Shown: positions 21,928-32,629 of the stretch, piece after piece
Layout: the number at the start of each line of letters is the position of its first letter
Numbering within the stretch: the stretch's first letter is position 1
Assembly: GCF_048544455.1 (NCBI RefSeq)
Contig: NC_133526.1
Coordinates: 7,332,001-7,396,000, forward strand
Origin: Silene latifolia
Taxonomy: Eukaryota > Streptophyta > Magnoliopsida > Caryophyllales > Caryophyllaceae
Reading direction: 5' to 3'
Length of the DNA stretch: 64,000 nucleotides
The notes under the pieces: generated by a model
Seen by the model: only the letters and a program-made list of their open reading frames with translations
Told to the model about the DNA's origin: nothing
The model's database searches: none
Position numbers and translations under genes: made by a program

Positions 21928-23293
21928 GATGCCCGGCGGGGCTGAGTCTTCTCAGCCTCCGCCTCAGGTGAACTGACACCCATGATAGATTTAAGCTTCT
22001 TCCCACTCGCCATACCCCCCTGCTCCCAATGTTGTCAGGATCGGGATTCTACTTTGAATCGATGGGGAAGGTAGGATCGAATCGGTAGAATTGGATCGTA
22101 GAATCGCAAGATTCTACAAACTCACTAAATATAATTTTTTTACTGTAAAAACATATAATTGAAAATCAAAACACTTATTTATTAATATTTATTTATAAAA
22201 TATTAGAAATTAATTATTCTAGTATCATTGTATGAACAACTTTCACGAAATTTGGATTTTACGGTGTCATTATATAAAAATATATACTAATTTTTTTATT
22301 ATGAAATCGGATCGTAGGATCGTAAAATCGTAGGATCGTATTATGATCCCATCTCTAGAAATTTTCAAATTAATAGGATCGTAAGATTCTACAACTATGA
22401 TAGAATCGTAGGATCCAGGATCGGTCAAGCATTTTTGGATCGTAAAATCGTAGAATCGTTGGATCGAATCGCGATTCTGACAACAATGCCTGCTCCCCCT
22501 CTGCTCGTTCTCTTTTGCCCAGTTTGGTAGCCATATCCAGCGTCTCCCCTTTTTCCCTCTCGCGCCCAATTCGAACCCATGACCCTCCACGTTTCTCTAA
22601 CACCGCTGCCTCAGACCTACTCCTTTCATTTGTAGAATCACTCCCTTCTCCCCCAACAGCCTCCATATCCTCCACCCCACACTCATCACCCCTCCCTTTA
22701 GCCTTAACAAGCTCCTGCTCTTGCCTCTCCATCCCAACCTCCTTTTCCATAGTAGTCTTATCCTCTCCCTGCACCCCCGCATGTTCGCCTCCCCTAACAT
22801 CTTCCCTCGGGTTGAGTAACCTACCTCCTCCCTTCCCTTTCACCACAATTTTTTGGAGTTTGTCAATAAGATGTTGCACTGCTTCCTCTTCCCTTCTCTG
22901 ATGTTCATTCTCCAGTTCCGCACTTAAAGACCTGCCTCTCCCCTTCGAAATGTCTGCCACTGTCTTGACAGGCTTCCACGGCGAGGCTCTGAGCTCCTCA
23001 CCAAACTGCAATTCTCCCTCCTCATACGGCCCCTCCTCGCAATCCTTCTCTCCATGTCCTAACCGTCCACAACCATAACAAAAGATAGGGAGTCGCTCAT
23101 ATTTTACTTTGAATTCAATCAGATTACCCTTGGCCATTCGAACACCCACATACTTCTTAAGAGGTTCCCTGATATCATGCACAATCCTCAATCTAACAGC
23201 TCTATCGATCTCGGGTGATGATGAATCCTCACTACTCACAAACTGCCCTAATTGCGCCCCTAAATGTCGAATATTAGCCTCATTGGTTCTGTC
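21924..23293 (-). pseudogene. LINE ORF1 (gag-like), 5'-truncated and split by a MITE
   Basis: The frame opens with NRTNEANIRHLGAQ, the end of the DUF4283-type RNA-binding domain. A zinc knuckle, CYGCGRLGHGEKDC, and an acidic/basic tail follow. Its frame enters the hAT MITE at 22,488. If the MITE and one 8-bp duplication are removed, the frame continues through MASGKKLKSIMG and ends in TGA at 21,926-21,924. That TGA overlaps the ORF2 ATG as ATGA. Confidence 0.8.
22027..22488. mobile_element. hAT MITE nested in LINE ORF1
   Basis: The termini CAATGTTGTCAGGATCGG and CATTGTTGTCAGAATCGC are inverted. An exact 8-bp duplication CCTGCTCC lies at 22,019-22,026 and 22,489-22,496. The interior repeats GGATCGTAGAATCG motifs. 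A remnant of the same family is at 5028-5115. Confidence 0.88.
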
Positions 23294-23319
23294 CTATATA
23301 GGAATTAAATTATTTATAT

Positions 23320-23881
23320 TTTAATTTAATTAAAATATTATAGTTTAGTATTTAGTAAAAATTATATATTTTAATGAAAAAATTAATTTTAATAAAAATA
23401 ATTATATAATAAAAAGATATTCTTGGAAGGAAAATTATAATAAAAAATAATTTTAATAAATTATTTATATTTTAATAAAAAGAATTATATAATGAAATAC
23501 ATAATAATTATTAATTTTATTATTTAGTGAATACAATTAACTTAGCAATAACGTTCTTATTTAAAAAGATATTCTTGGAAGGAAAATGTGTGAGTTTACT
23601 TATTCTTTTAGTAGATAATATGGGATTTATGCCTAATAAACGGATTAATCAGGTTGAGTTTGGGCCGGGATCAATTATGTTTCGGTTGTTCGGGTTTGAA
23701 AGTGCTGGGTCATTTTGACTTTGCGTTATTTTTGGGTGAGTTTTTATCAAGTTAATTGAGTATAACGGGCAGCGATATTAAACATTCAAGTCGGATATAA
23801 TATGATCAAGTTAATTGGAAATAACGGGCTGGTTCATTTCTACATCTATATAATGAACCATCCAAAATAATATAGTGGAAA
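23320..23881. other. AT-rich upstream region of UGT-B
   Basis: Very AT-rich DNA with a direct repeat: AAAAAGATATTCTTGGAAGG occurs at about 23,414 and 23,562. TATATAAT at 23,847-23,854 is the likely TATA box, only 27 bp before the ATG. No gene is seen. Confidence 0.5.
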
Positions 23882-25990
23882 ATGGCACCCAAGAAAGATA
23901 TGGCATTGCACATTGCAATGTACCCTTGGCTTGCCTTAGGCCATTTCACATCTTTCCTTCGCATAGCCAACAATCTAGCACAACATGGTCACAAAATCTC
24001 ATTTTTCATGCCTACTAAAACTTCCCTTCAATTCACTTCTCACAACCTTTACCCTGACCATATTACCTTCATTCCCATCACCCTCCCGTCTGTCGACGGT
24101 CTCCCTTCCGGTTCTGAGACAACCAACGACACCCCTCCGGAAGCATGGTCGTGTCTCATGACTGCCATGGACCTTACCAAGGACGACATTGACTTACACT
24201 TTGCTCGTCTCAAACCCGACTTTGTTTTTTATGATTTTGCCCATTGGCTACCAGAAATAGCCAGAAAACACAAGGTTAAGACGGTGTACTATCTCGTTTC
24301 TTACATTGTCTCAATTGCTTATATTTGCACCCCAGCAAGAAAAACACCAAGGGATAAGCTCCTAACGGTCGAGGAACTTATGAGCCCATCACCCGGCTTT
24401 CCCACCCCGGCCATGGTACAACACCCGCACGAGGCACTCATCGTTGCGGGTGCTTGTTCCTTGGTATGGGGAGGTATAACACTATTAAAACGGCTCACCA
24501 TATCTATAGAAAAATGTGATGCAATTGGCGTGAAGACATGCAAGGAATTGGAAGGAAAATATTGTGAATTTGCTGAAAGATGTTTTGGTAAGCCAGTGCT
24601 TTTAGCAGGGCCAGCTATTCCTCAACATTCGTCGGCGAAATTAGAGAATTGTATGGATTCTTGGTTGAAAGGTTTTGATGATAAAAGTGTTGTATACTGC
24701 GCACTTGGTAGTGAATTTGTGTTGGATAAGGAACAGTTCCAAGAACTTGTTCTTGGACTTGAACTTACAGGTATATATCTACTACACTACACTCTATTAT
24801 TCAATACTCCCTCTGTTATATCCAATTCAATACATACGTTTATTCAATATATCTGAGATGAACGTTAATTACACAAATAACAAATTACTACCGAGTAATA
24901 CCTAAACTTGATTATATAAGAAGGGTCGTACTCATATCACGGTTTTATTTTTGAATGGTCATCAAAATAAGGAAAATGAGATAACGTCACGTCGCGCTGT
25001 CGAGTCTCGTTACCATCCCCTCACACATGCTTTATGTAAAGTTACATTGTAATCGTCTTTATACCATGTTTTTGCCATAAAAATAGAAGCATCAATTTGA
25101 TGTTTCTGTTTCTTGAAAACTATTTTTGAAAAATTAAGTTTAAAAAATAAAAACTCATTTTAAGCAAACTAGACTAAACATGCTCTTAATAATTTTTTTC
25201 CTTACGAAACTAGTTTAACACCAATTTTATTTTATTTTAGTGAAAATAATTAAAATTTTGAATTAAAGCAAAAGATTATAGTTAATTATAAGATTATATT
25301 TTAATGAAAAGATAAATAGTTTAATGAAAGAAAGTTTTACTCGTTTTCTTAGTTAAATAAATGCATTTTGAAGGGAAAACTAAGAGAAATTTTATTCTCT
25401 TAGTAGTAAAAAAATGAAGGGGAATAAAATTCTCGTCATAAATAAGTTAAACAAATGATTCTAACGTAAGTATAATTTGTATAAAAATTGCATATATGAT
25501 TGTAGGTAGGCCCTTCTTAGCAGCCTTGAAGCCACCTATAGGATTTACAACGATTGAATCAGCCTTACCGGAAGGGCTGGAGGATAAAATAAAGAGAAAG
25601 GGAATCATAACCTCGAATTGGGTACAACAAAAACAAATATTGGACCATCCTTCTGTGGGATTCTTTATGACTCATTGTGGTTCGAACTCTGTATCTGAAG
25701 CATTGCTAAGCGAATGTCAATTAGTGTTGATGCCTCAAGTTGTCGAACAGTTTATTCATGCTAGGCTTTTGAGCATGGATTTGAAAGTCGGGATAGAAGT
25801 CGAGAAAACGTCTAATGGTATCTACACTCGTGATGCTATACACAACGCGATCTCAATTGTGATGGATACGGATATTGGGAATGAAGTGAGGGGTAACCAT
25901 TTGAAGTGGAAAGAGATTATGCAAAAGGAAGGTTTGGAGGATTCTTATGTTAATACCTTCATACAGGACTTAAAACACTTAATAGAATAA
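23882..25990 (+). CDS. UGT79-like UDP-glycosyltransferase (UGT-B), intact
   Basis: Two exons (23,882-24,770 and 25,506-25,990) give 457 residues, split by a phase-1 intron after ...LELT. The N-terminus MAPKKDMALHIAMYPW holds catalytic His21; the FVFYDFAHW segment has the partner Asp. The PSPG box is at residues 335-378, from WVQQKQILDH to VVEQ, with Gln at its last position and HCGSNS where HCGWNS is usual. A final Gln often goes with UDP-glucose, but that is only a rule of thumb. Unlike UGT-A and UGT-C it lacks the phase-0 intron after the TPARK region, so it is a diverged paralogue, not part of the recent block copy. The last 31 coding bases are repeated in inverted orientation 80-180 bp downstream. 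The likely role is sugar-on-sugar transfer to a specialised metabolite; the substrate is unknown. Confidence 0.88.
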
Positions 25991-26139
25991 GCGTTGGTTA
26001 GGCAAGTCATTATCACCTCAGTTCTCATAATGGTTATAAGCAAAGACTAATAGTTGTAGTTTACAACGATGGGGTGATAATGACTTGCCTAACCAATGCT
26101 CATTATTGTTCTATCAAGTGTTTTAAGTCCTGCATGAAG
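25957..26139 (+). repeat. Inverted duplication of the UGT-B 3' end
   Basis: The left arm (25,957-26,019) covers the last 31 coding bases, the stop and the start of the 3' UTR. The right arm (26,071-26,139) is its inverted copy, with about six differences and one 6-nt gap over 63 bases. The loop is about 51 nt. Shared segments include GACTTAAAACACTT and TTGGTTAGGCAAGTCATTAT. Confidence 0.85.
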
Positions 26140-27026
26140 CTTAATTTTCAATTGGTTTTGCCATAAAATCTTCAAGATCTCATAAATTGAACCTATCTTT
26201 TGGTAGATTTCTTGTTTTCTATTTTATTGTTATTAATTTGTTTGTATGTACTTTTGATATGAATTGATTGTAAGCCGATTCTGTATGTCATTATCACAAA
26301 ATTTAAACCGTCATTCGAAAAATGTATGCAAATTATTTAGGAATGTTCGCAAATTATATACTCCGTATTATATACTCAATTAAAAGATTATACCACCGGT
26401 TGTAAACTTGTAATACAAACTAACTAGTGGTTTAGAATTTAGGTTATATACTAAAGTTTTTGAGTTTTGTTTCAAAGAATCTGAGCACTGGAAAGTTTCT
26501 GAATTTACACACTTAAACATAAAAAAATAAACTTTTAAAAATTTCAGAAAAATTACACATAAATTCGGATAAATATATAGTGATTATATAATGATTATTA
26601 TATAAACTGGATGTATAGTATTTGTGTGATGTACCATCATTGGAAAAAGACGAGAGGCTACTTGACGAGTGACCACGTTATGAACCAACAAAATTTCTTA
26701 CACTTGTGAACTCACTCTTCTGTTATGGGTGTGAGTGTGTGACCCATGACCATTGATGAAATTTCACATGCTATCGATCCATCATAGCCCATTAGCCCGT
26801 ATTAAATATTTGGGTTTTGTCAACAAAAAATGTGGGCCAAAATTACATATAGACAATGGGCGTTCTTTATAAAAATAAAATTTATCACGGACAGTCAGAT
26901 GTATGCAACCTTATCCTTGTATTAACAGCATAAAAAGCGGGGTTGTTCCCAAGGAATAACCCTAAATGAAAATTGCATCGAGAACTGCATTGAAGCACTG
27001 TTACTGACTTTATATTTCTAATTTTC
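26140..27026. other. Spacer and upstream region of UGT-C
   Basis: No gene is seen. From about 26,640 the sequence aligns with 790-1560 upstream of UGT-A, sharing GTGACCCATGACCATT and GACAATGGGCGT-like segments, but without the MULE-like, hAT and GGCGCC insertions present there. Confidence 0.6.
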
Positions 27027-27034
27027 TATAAATA
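27027..27034 (+). promoter_or_regulatory. Probable TATA box of UGT-C
   Basis: TATAAATA lies 48 bp before the ATG at 27,082, matching the UGT-A layout. No MITE lies next to it. Confidence 0.65.
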
Positions 27035-27081
27035 CATACTAACTTCATCTTCAATACTTCTCTACATTTCATTCAATAAAA

Positions 27082-30000
27082 ATGGGTGGTAACAAAAATG
27101 ACAAAAGTTTGCATATAGCAATGTATCCATGGTTTGCAATGGGACACCTAAAATCATTCCTTGAATTAGCAAATAAACTTGCTCAAAAACATATTCACAC
27201 ATCCTTAATTCTTCCACATAAAACTGCCCTTAAGTTGGCTTCAGACAACCACTACCCTTCCCTTATTACCTTCATTCCCATAACTGTCCCCCAAGTGGAG
27301 GGTATCCCTCCCGGTGTTGAGACCACCGTCGATGTACCATTGCCAGTCGAGCCCTTCCTTATGGCGGCCATGGACATGACTCAAGAGACTATCGATTCCC
27401 TTCTAACCCGTCTCAAACCCGACATAGTTCTTTGTGATTTCGCCCACTGGCTACCGGAAATGGCTCGAAAGCATGGGGCTAAGTCCTTGTATTATCTTAC
27501 TACTTACCTTATGGGAACTCTTTATATCAATGCCCAGGTAATTTACTTTATCAATACAAATTATGCTATAAAACCGTCGCATGATACCACCACTTAAAAA
27601 GTGATCATTTTATATTAAAAAGCAACGACCTCATATAATTATAAAATGATCACTTTTTAAAGCGTTCACGATTTATAAAGTAGTCACTTTTTGCTCATCG
27701 CACCACACGGTGGTAATAGACAATAACTACTACCATATCAAACTACTAATAGGATATCTTTTACAATTAGTCTCACTATATATATCCATCTAAAGTGAAA
27801 GACGGGTCAAATATGCTTAAATGGTGACATTTTTGGGTCCCACTATGTAACTTGTTGTTTGTCTTATGCTTAAAGTGGTAATATTTTTGGGCTCCACCAT
27901 GCAACTTGTTTTGTATGTATATCAATACTATATATTAATTCCAGAAACCAAGAGACTTCAATGTAATTAAAGAAATTTATACAAATTAATTATACTATAT
28001 AGTTTTAAATCGATAGCACCGTGTGATGGACCTGATAAAGGGACCTTAATGTAAATATTATATAATTTTGGTTAAAAGTATAATATAAAGATGACTTGAT
28101 GAAGAATATTTATGGAAATTACATTAAATTAAAGTAATTAAATTTAGAAAACACAAGAATATAGTGATTTTCCTTAAAATTAACATGCCCCACTTATGGA
28201 ATTAATTAGTACGGAGTATCATCATAGAATTATACATTAAATTAAATGTAGTAAAAGTAATAGTAACAACAACGAGATTAATAAAATTAACGATATTAAT
28301 GTGGGAGTAGTGACAGACGACAGTTATAATAATGATAGTAGGAGTAGTGAAAGTAACTACGAATGTAGTGAAAGTAACAGTGGTAACAATGAGAAAAAGT
28401 ATGAACAATTAAATAACCAATCGACTCAAGAAAATATTTTATTTATTTAAATATAGGCCGAATAAAATTAACGGGAATAATGAATTTAACAGGAAAAAAA
28501 AGAGGAATTAGTAAAAGAAACAATAGTAACCACGGGAGTAGTGAACGTAATGATATTAAGAAAGAATGTCGTGAAAATAATAATATTAATAGCGGGGTGG
28601 TGAACGTGTCTCATAATTTGAAAATAAATTTTACATTTCATCATAATTACAATATATGCCGTAGAAAAATATATTACAAATAGTAAATGTGTGAGTTAGA
28701 CAACTCCAACATAGTTTATTTCATTGAAAATAAAATTTAACGGTAAATAGAAATCAAGGGACTTCAATGTAATTAAAGAAAGTTATACAAATTAATTATA
28801 CTATATAGTTTTAAATCACTAGCATCGTGTGATGGACCTGATTAAGGGATCACAATGCAAATATTATATAGTTTGGGTTTAAATTAAATTATATAGAAGT
28901 TTGGTAATTTTCCTAAACATTTGTAAGAGACTAAAACATGGTCAATTTCCTTAAAATAAAATAATAAATTAAGATGGTCAATTTCAAGGAGACTAAAAGA
29001 AAGAAGATGCTTCGTAATTTTCTTATGGCATTAATTATTATCATCATAAAATTATATATTAAATTTAAAATCTATGCAATTTTATTAAACTTTATAGTTT
29101 ATTAGATGTATAGAGACGATGTTAATTATCTAACATACAAAAATATAATATAAGTAGTTTATAAATAATTCAAGTTAGATTCCATAATATATAATATTGC
29201 ATAATTCTTTCGATTTGATTTAATGCATATATGTAATATATTTATATAAATATATAATTCTCTTAAAATTGCATGCCTAAATAGTAAAAGTAATTTCGTC
29301 AGTAAATAAAAGAATTGTAGTAACATTGGATATAGTTATATGATAATAATCATTCATTTGAATAGTAAAAGTAACAATATTATCAGCGAGATGAGTGAAA
29401 GTGATAGAAACAACAACGGGAGTAACGAAATAATCAATATTAATGCGGCAATAGTGAAAGTAAGAATAATTACGGCGGGAGTAGTGAAATTATCAATATT
29501 AATGCGGCAATAGTGAAAGTAAGAATAATTACGGCGGGAGTAGTGAAATTATCAATATTAATGCGGCAATAGTGACAGTAACAATAATTACGGGCAAGTA
29601 GTGAAATGTTATTACTATTGTTTCATTAATAAGAGTAAAATATTAATAGGGGAATAATGAATTTGTCTCAAAATTTATTTCATCGTATTTTAAGGTATGA
29701 CATAAAAAAATATATTAATGATAAATTTATGGGTTATGCAACTTTTAAGTAATTTTATTTTATGAAAAAAAAAATTAATGGTAAGTAGAGGTAGCCCGGG
29801 CGAAGCCGGGCTCCAATACTAGTAAATACGTAATTGCTAAACCACTCCCCTATTTTTTTTTTAAATTACTATTTTACCCTTTTCTACGAAGTTACATCTT
29901 GAGATCAACTGGAATTTTAAATCTTGTTGTAGGCAAGGAACCTCCCTATCACTCACCATTACACGGAGGCGGAACTTATGGAACCGCCCCCATGTTTTCC

Positions 30001-31543
30001 GTCCCAGTTGATTCGACTCAAAGCCCACGAGGCCAGTTACTTGGCTTCTGCTTGTTCAATGCCCTGTGGTGGAGGTATGACACTCCTTGAGCGCCTTAGC
30101 GTGTCTTTCCGTGAATGTGATGCCATTGCTGTTAAGTCATGCAAGGAAATGGAAGGAGCATATTGTGATTTAGCAAAGGAAATATTTGGAAAACCCGTGT
30201 TTTTAACCGGACCCGTTTGCCCGGATCCCTCATCGGTTTCTATATTAGATGATCATCTTAATGGCTGGTTGAATGGTTTTGGTCAAGGCAGCGTCATATA
30301 TTGTGCCCTTGGTAGCGAATGTGTTTTGACCGAAGAACAGTTTCGCGAGTTTGTTCTTGGACTCGAGCTCATAGGTACGCATCAGTGGCGGAGCTAGAAT
30401 CTTCTACATGTGGGCTCTATTCTAATATAATTGTTAATCATTTCTTATTACGGGGTTTTAAAAGACATAGAATTTTCAAAACGAACAAATTGTAATGATA
30501 AAAAACGTCAATTGTAGAAAAGTTGTGGGGTCTCAAGACCCCACAACCATATATGTGGCTAGACCTGTACTCAGGCTGGGCGGGCCGGGCTCTTCTGATT
30601 AGACCCGGGCCAGGCCAGGGGGAGGGGTGGGCTTGGTCGGGCTAGGATATGTTTGACCCGGGCCAGGTCTCGAGGCGGGCCAAGGGCGGGATAGGATGAC
30701 GGGCCTTACCAATTTATTTTTTTAATTATTAATTTTGCTAAAATGGCGGGCCGAGCTGGAATTTTAGGACCCGGGCTAGGCCCGAGCCAAGGGCAGGCCA
30801 TGCCAAGTTACATAAATAATGGGTCAAGGCGGGTCGGGTCCGAACCGGCCCGTGCTGATGGCCAGCTCTATTTGTAATTGTGACTACGCCTATGAGTACG
30901 TATTTTTAAGGTCACCAACTTTTTTTTTATGTTTAGTCTTGTGTAAGATCGTTGTATGTATCATTAAGTCATTTAATTTCATACTCGTAATTTATTATCT
31001 AAGATCTTGTACAAAATTTCTCCAGGCATGCCATTCTTGGCCGCTCTCAAACCACCCACAGGCTATAATAAAACAGAGTCGGCCTTACCAGAAGGGTTCG
31101 CGGAGAAAATTAGAGGCAGAGGAATGATTTACAACGGTTGGGTACAACAAAAGCTGATACTGGAACATCCATCAGTAGGTTGTTTTGTGACACATTGCGG
31201 AGCTGGGTCATTAACAGAAGCGATAATGAGCCGATCCCAAATTGTGATGATCCCTCAAGCAGTGGACCAATTTTGCAATGCGAGGCTGATGAGTTTGGAG
31301 TTAAAGATCGGAGTGGAAGTCAAGACACGGGCAGAGGACGGCTTTTACGACCGTCATGCCATCAAAAATGCAATTTCTAAGGTGATGGATTCTGAGAGTG
31401 ATTTGGGGAAGGAAGTGAGGATTAATCATTCCAATTTGAGACGTATTATGTCTTGTAAACATTTTCAAGAGTGTTATACAAATACATTTGTTGAGAATTT
31501 GAAGCAGCTGTTAGAAGGAAAAAGAGTTGGCGTCACCGGGTGA
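27082..31543 (+). CDS. UGT79-like UDP-glycosyltransferase (UGT-C), extended C-terminus
   Basis: Three exons (27,082-27,537, 29,933-30,374, 31,026-31,543) give 471 residues with the same intron phases as UGT-A. His22, the DIVLCDFAHW Asp and a PSPG box at 338-381 (WVQQKLILEH to AVDQ, with HCGAGS) are all present. The protein is a near copy of UGT-A, with one added Ser in exon 2 (DPSSVS). After the shared QLLE end, the frame continues eight residues (GKRVGVTG) because a MITE has replaced the old stop; the new TGA at 31,541 lies inside the MITE. Intron 1 is 2.4 kb and holds a Helitron. It converges on CYP-C, copying the UGT-A/CYP-A arrangement. The substrate is unknown. Confidence 0.86.
27922..29822 (+). 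mobile_element. Non-autonomous Helitron, head-to-tail dimer, in UGT-C intron 1
   Basis: The 5' end is TCAATACTATATATTAATTC, after an A. The 3' end has the hairpin GCCCGGGCGAAGCCGGGC, eight bases of spacer, then CTAG, followed by T. This is the canonical Helitron form (5' TC, 3' hairpin plus CTRR, A|T target, no duplication). The UGT-A intron at about 2450-2470 reads GTGAATATTAAATACG with no insert. Inside, two copies of the same unit lie head to tail, 27,944-28,749 and 28,750-29,822. The junction lacks both the first unit's 3' hairpin and the second unit's 5' end. No Rep/helicase gene is present. Confidence 0.85.
29419..29606 (+). repeat. 59-bp tandem repeat inside the Helitron
   Basis: About three copies of a unit containing TATCAATATTAATGCGGCAA and TAGTGAAAGTAAGAATAATT. 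Degenerate related units (AGTAGTGAAAGTAAC) occur throughout both Helitron halves. Confidence 0.8.
30560..30870. mobile_element. hAT-like MITE in UGT-C intron 2
   Basis: The ends TAGACCTGTACTCAGGC and TAGAGCTGGCCATCAGC are inverted, with a GGGCCGGG-rich interior like other plant hAT MITEs. The 8-bp flanks (TATGTGGC and TTTGTAAT) match only weakly. It is absent from UGT-A intron 2. Confidence 0.55.
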
Positions 31544-31656
31544 TATTTAATTTCGGCGTCACCCTCTCACATGCAATGAGAACCCCTTTAATAAAGGTTG
31601 CATGTGAGAGGGTGTCACTCAATCTCGGCGCCACCCGGTGGCGCCCTATCATCTAG
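31517..31656. mobile_element. Palindromic GGCGCC MITE, copy 4 (overlaps the UGT-C stop)
   Basis: It starts GGAAAAAGAGTTGGCGTC directly after the last original Glu codon and ends GGCGCCCTATCATCTAG. TAGAA occurs on both sides. The right flank AATAAACACAAATATG matches the sequence after the UGT-A stop (AATGAACACTAATATT), fixing the insertion point. Confidence 0.85.
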
Positions 31657-31682
31657 AAATCTAGAATAAACACAAATATGTA

Positions 31683-31766
31683 CTCTGTCTCAATATTTGT
31701 TTACCTTTTCTATTCTTTGTGAGGGAATTTTAATCAAAGGTGAACAAAAGATAAGGACAGAGGCAG
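31683..31766. mobile_element. Short Stowaway-like MITE
   Basis: The 84-bp element has inverted ends around TGTCTCAATATTTGTTTACC and a GGACAGAGGCAG end, flanked by TA. Confidence 0.5.
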
Positions 31767-32011
31767 TATATAACAACAAATTATAATTTTGATTTGGAAT
31801 TTCATTTGGTGTCATGTGTCAACGTGCTTGTCGTATTGAGTTTCAGTTCACCCTCCAATTAACATACGCATATAATCGTGCATCCTGTGTCGGGCCCTTA
31901 TTATCTCATTTTTCTTTTGAGTTTATTACAATAACTTATATTTTAGCATAGGTAATTAAAATAAAAATATGAATAGAAATTGGGTTGGGTAGAGAGAGTA
32001 ATTAAATAGTA

Positions 32012-32217
32012 TTCCCTCTGTCCCGGTCATTTGTTGTCTTTTTCCACATTTGGGATGTCTCAGTGAGTTGTTCTTTCTATTTTAAGAATGAACTTGATGA
32101 ACAATTTGATCATTCACACTCAATTTGTTCCAGTTGTCATTTAGTAATTGGTCCCTTCCTTTTTCCTTAGTCTTTGTATTAGATCCAAAGGACAACAATT
32201 GACCGGGACGGAGGGAG
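32012..32217. mobile_element. Stowaway-type MITE
   Basis: The ends TTCCCTCTGTCCCGGTCATT and inverted GACCGGGACGGAGGGAG are flanked by TA. The inverted ends match over more than 20 bp. Confidence 0.8.
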
Positions 32218-32437
32218 TATAAGAGACATGGAGGATCCATATGTAGATTTTTATCCTAGTTTTTTTTTTTTTTCTTTCAAATATCAAAATATTCATTCAA
32301 TTATTATTCAGTGACATTTTCATGTGCAATTTGTCACCAAAGATCATTATTCAAACTGTAAAAAAAATAAACTTGTTTTCCAAACCGACATATAAAATAA
32401 AACGCTGGGAATATTAATAACAAATTAATATCTTTAA

Positions 32438-32620
32438 GGATAATGACTTAGCGCCACCTGACACCCAATCTCGACGCCATCCTCTCACATGCAATAAGTA
32501 GGGACCCCCATAATAACGAGGGTATTCATTAATATTAAGTGGGGACCCCAATAATAAGGGATGCATGAGAGATGAGGGTGCCGAGATTGAGCGTCACACA
32601 GTGACGCCGTATCATTATCC
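32438..32620. mobile_element. Palindromic GGCGCC MITE, copy 5 (next to the CYP-C stop)
   Basis: The ends GGATAATGACTTAGCGCC and inverted GGATAATGATACGGCG are flanked by TATCTTTAA and TACATTTAA, a near 9-bp duplication. It lies 9 bp beyond the CYP-C stop codon, so it should be in the CYP-C 3' UTR. CYP-A has the empty site (CAAACATTTAATTAG, about 5201-5216). Confidence 0.82.
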
Positions 32621-32629
32621 TACATTTAA

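Larger units (their letters stand above)
17785..23304 (-). mobile_element. 5'-truncated LINE upstream of the zinc-finger gene
   Basis: The insertion is bounded by an exact 15-bp duplication, TTAAATTATTTATAT, at 17,770-17,784 and 23,305-23,319. On the minus strand it runs from a truncated ORF1, through ORF2, to a 3' UTR of about 20 nt and a short A-tail. The 5' end starts inside the ORF1 RNA-binding domain. A hAT MITE (22,027-22,488) is nested in ORF1 near its 3' end. The LINE lies between the zinc-finger gene's ATG (17,675) and whatever promoter it once had. Confidence 0.93.
31657..32437. other. Convergent spacer between UGT-C and CYP-C
   Basis: No gene. It holds a short Stowaway-like element (31,683-31,766) and a full Stowaway (32,012-32,217). 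The remainder aligns with 4860-5210. Confidence 0.55.
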
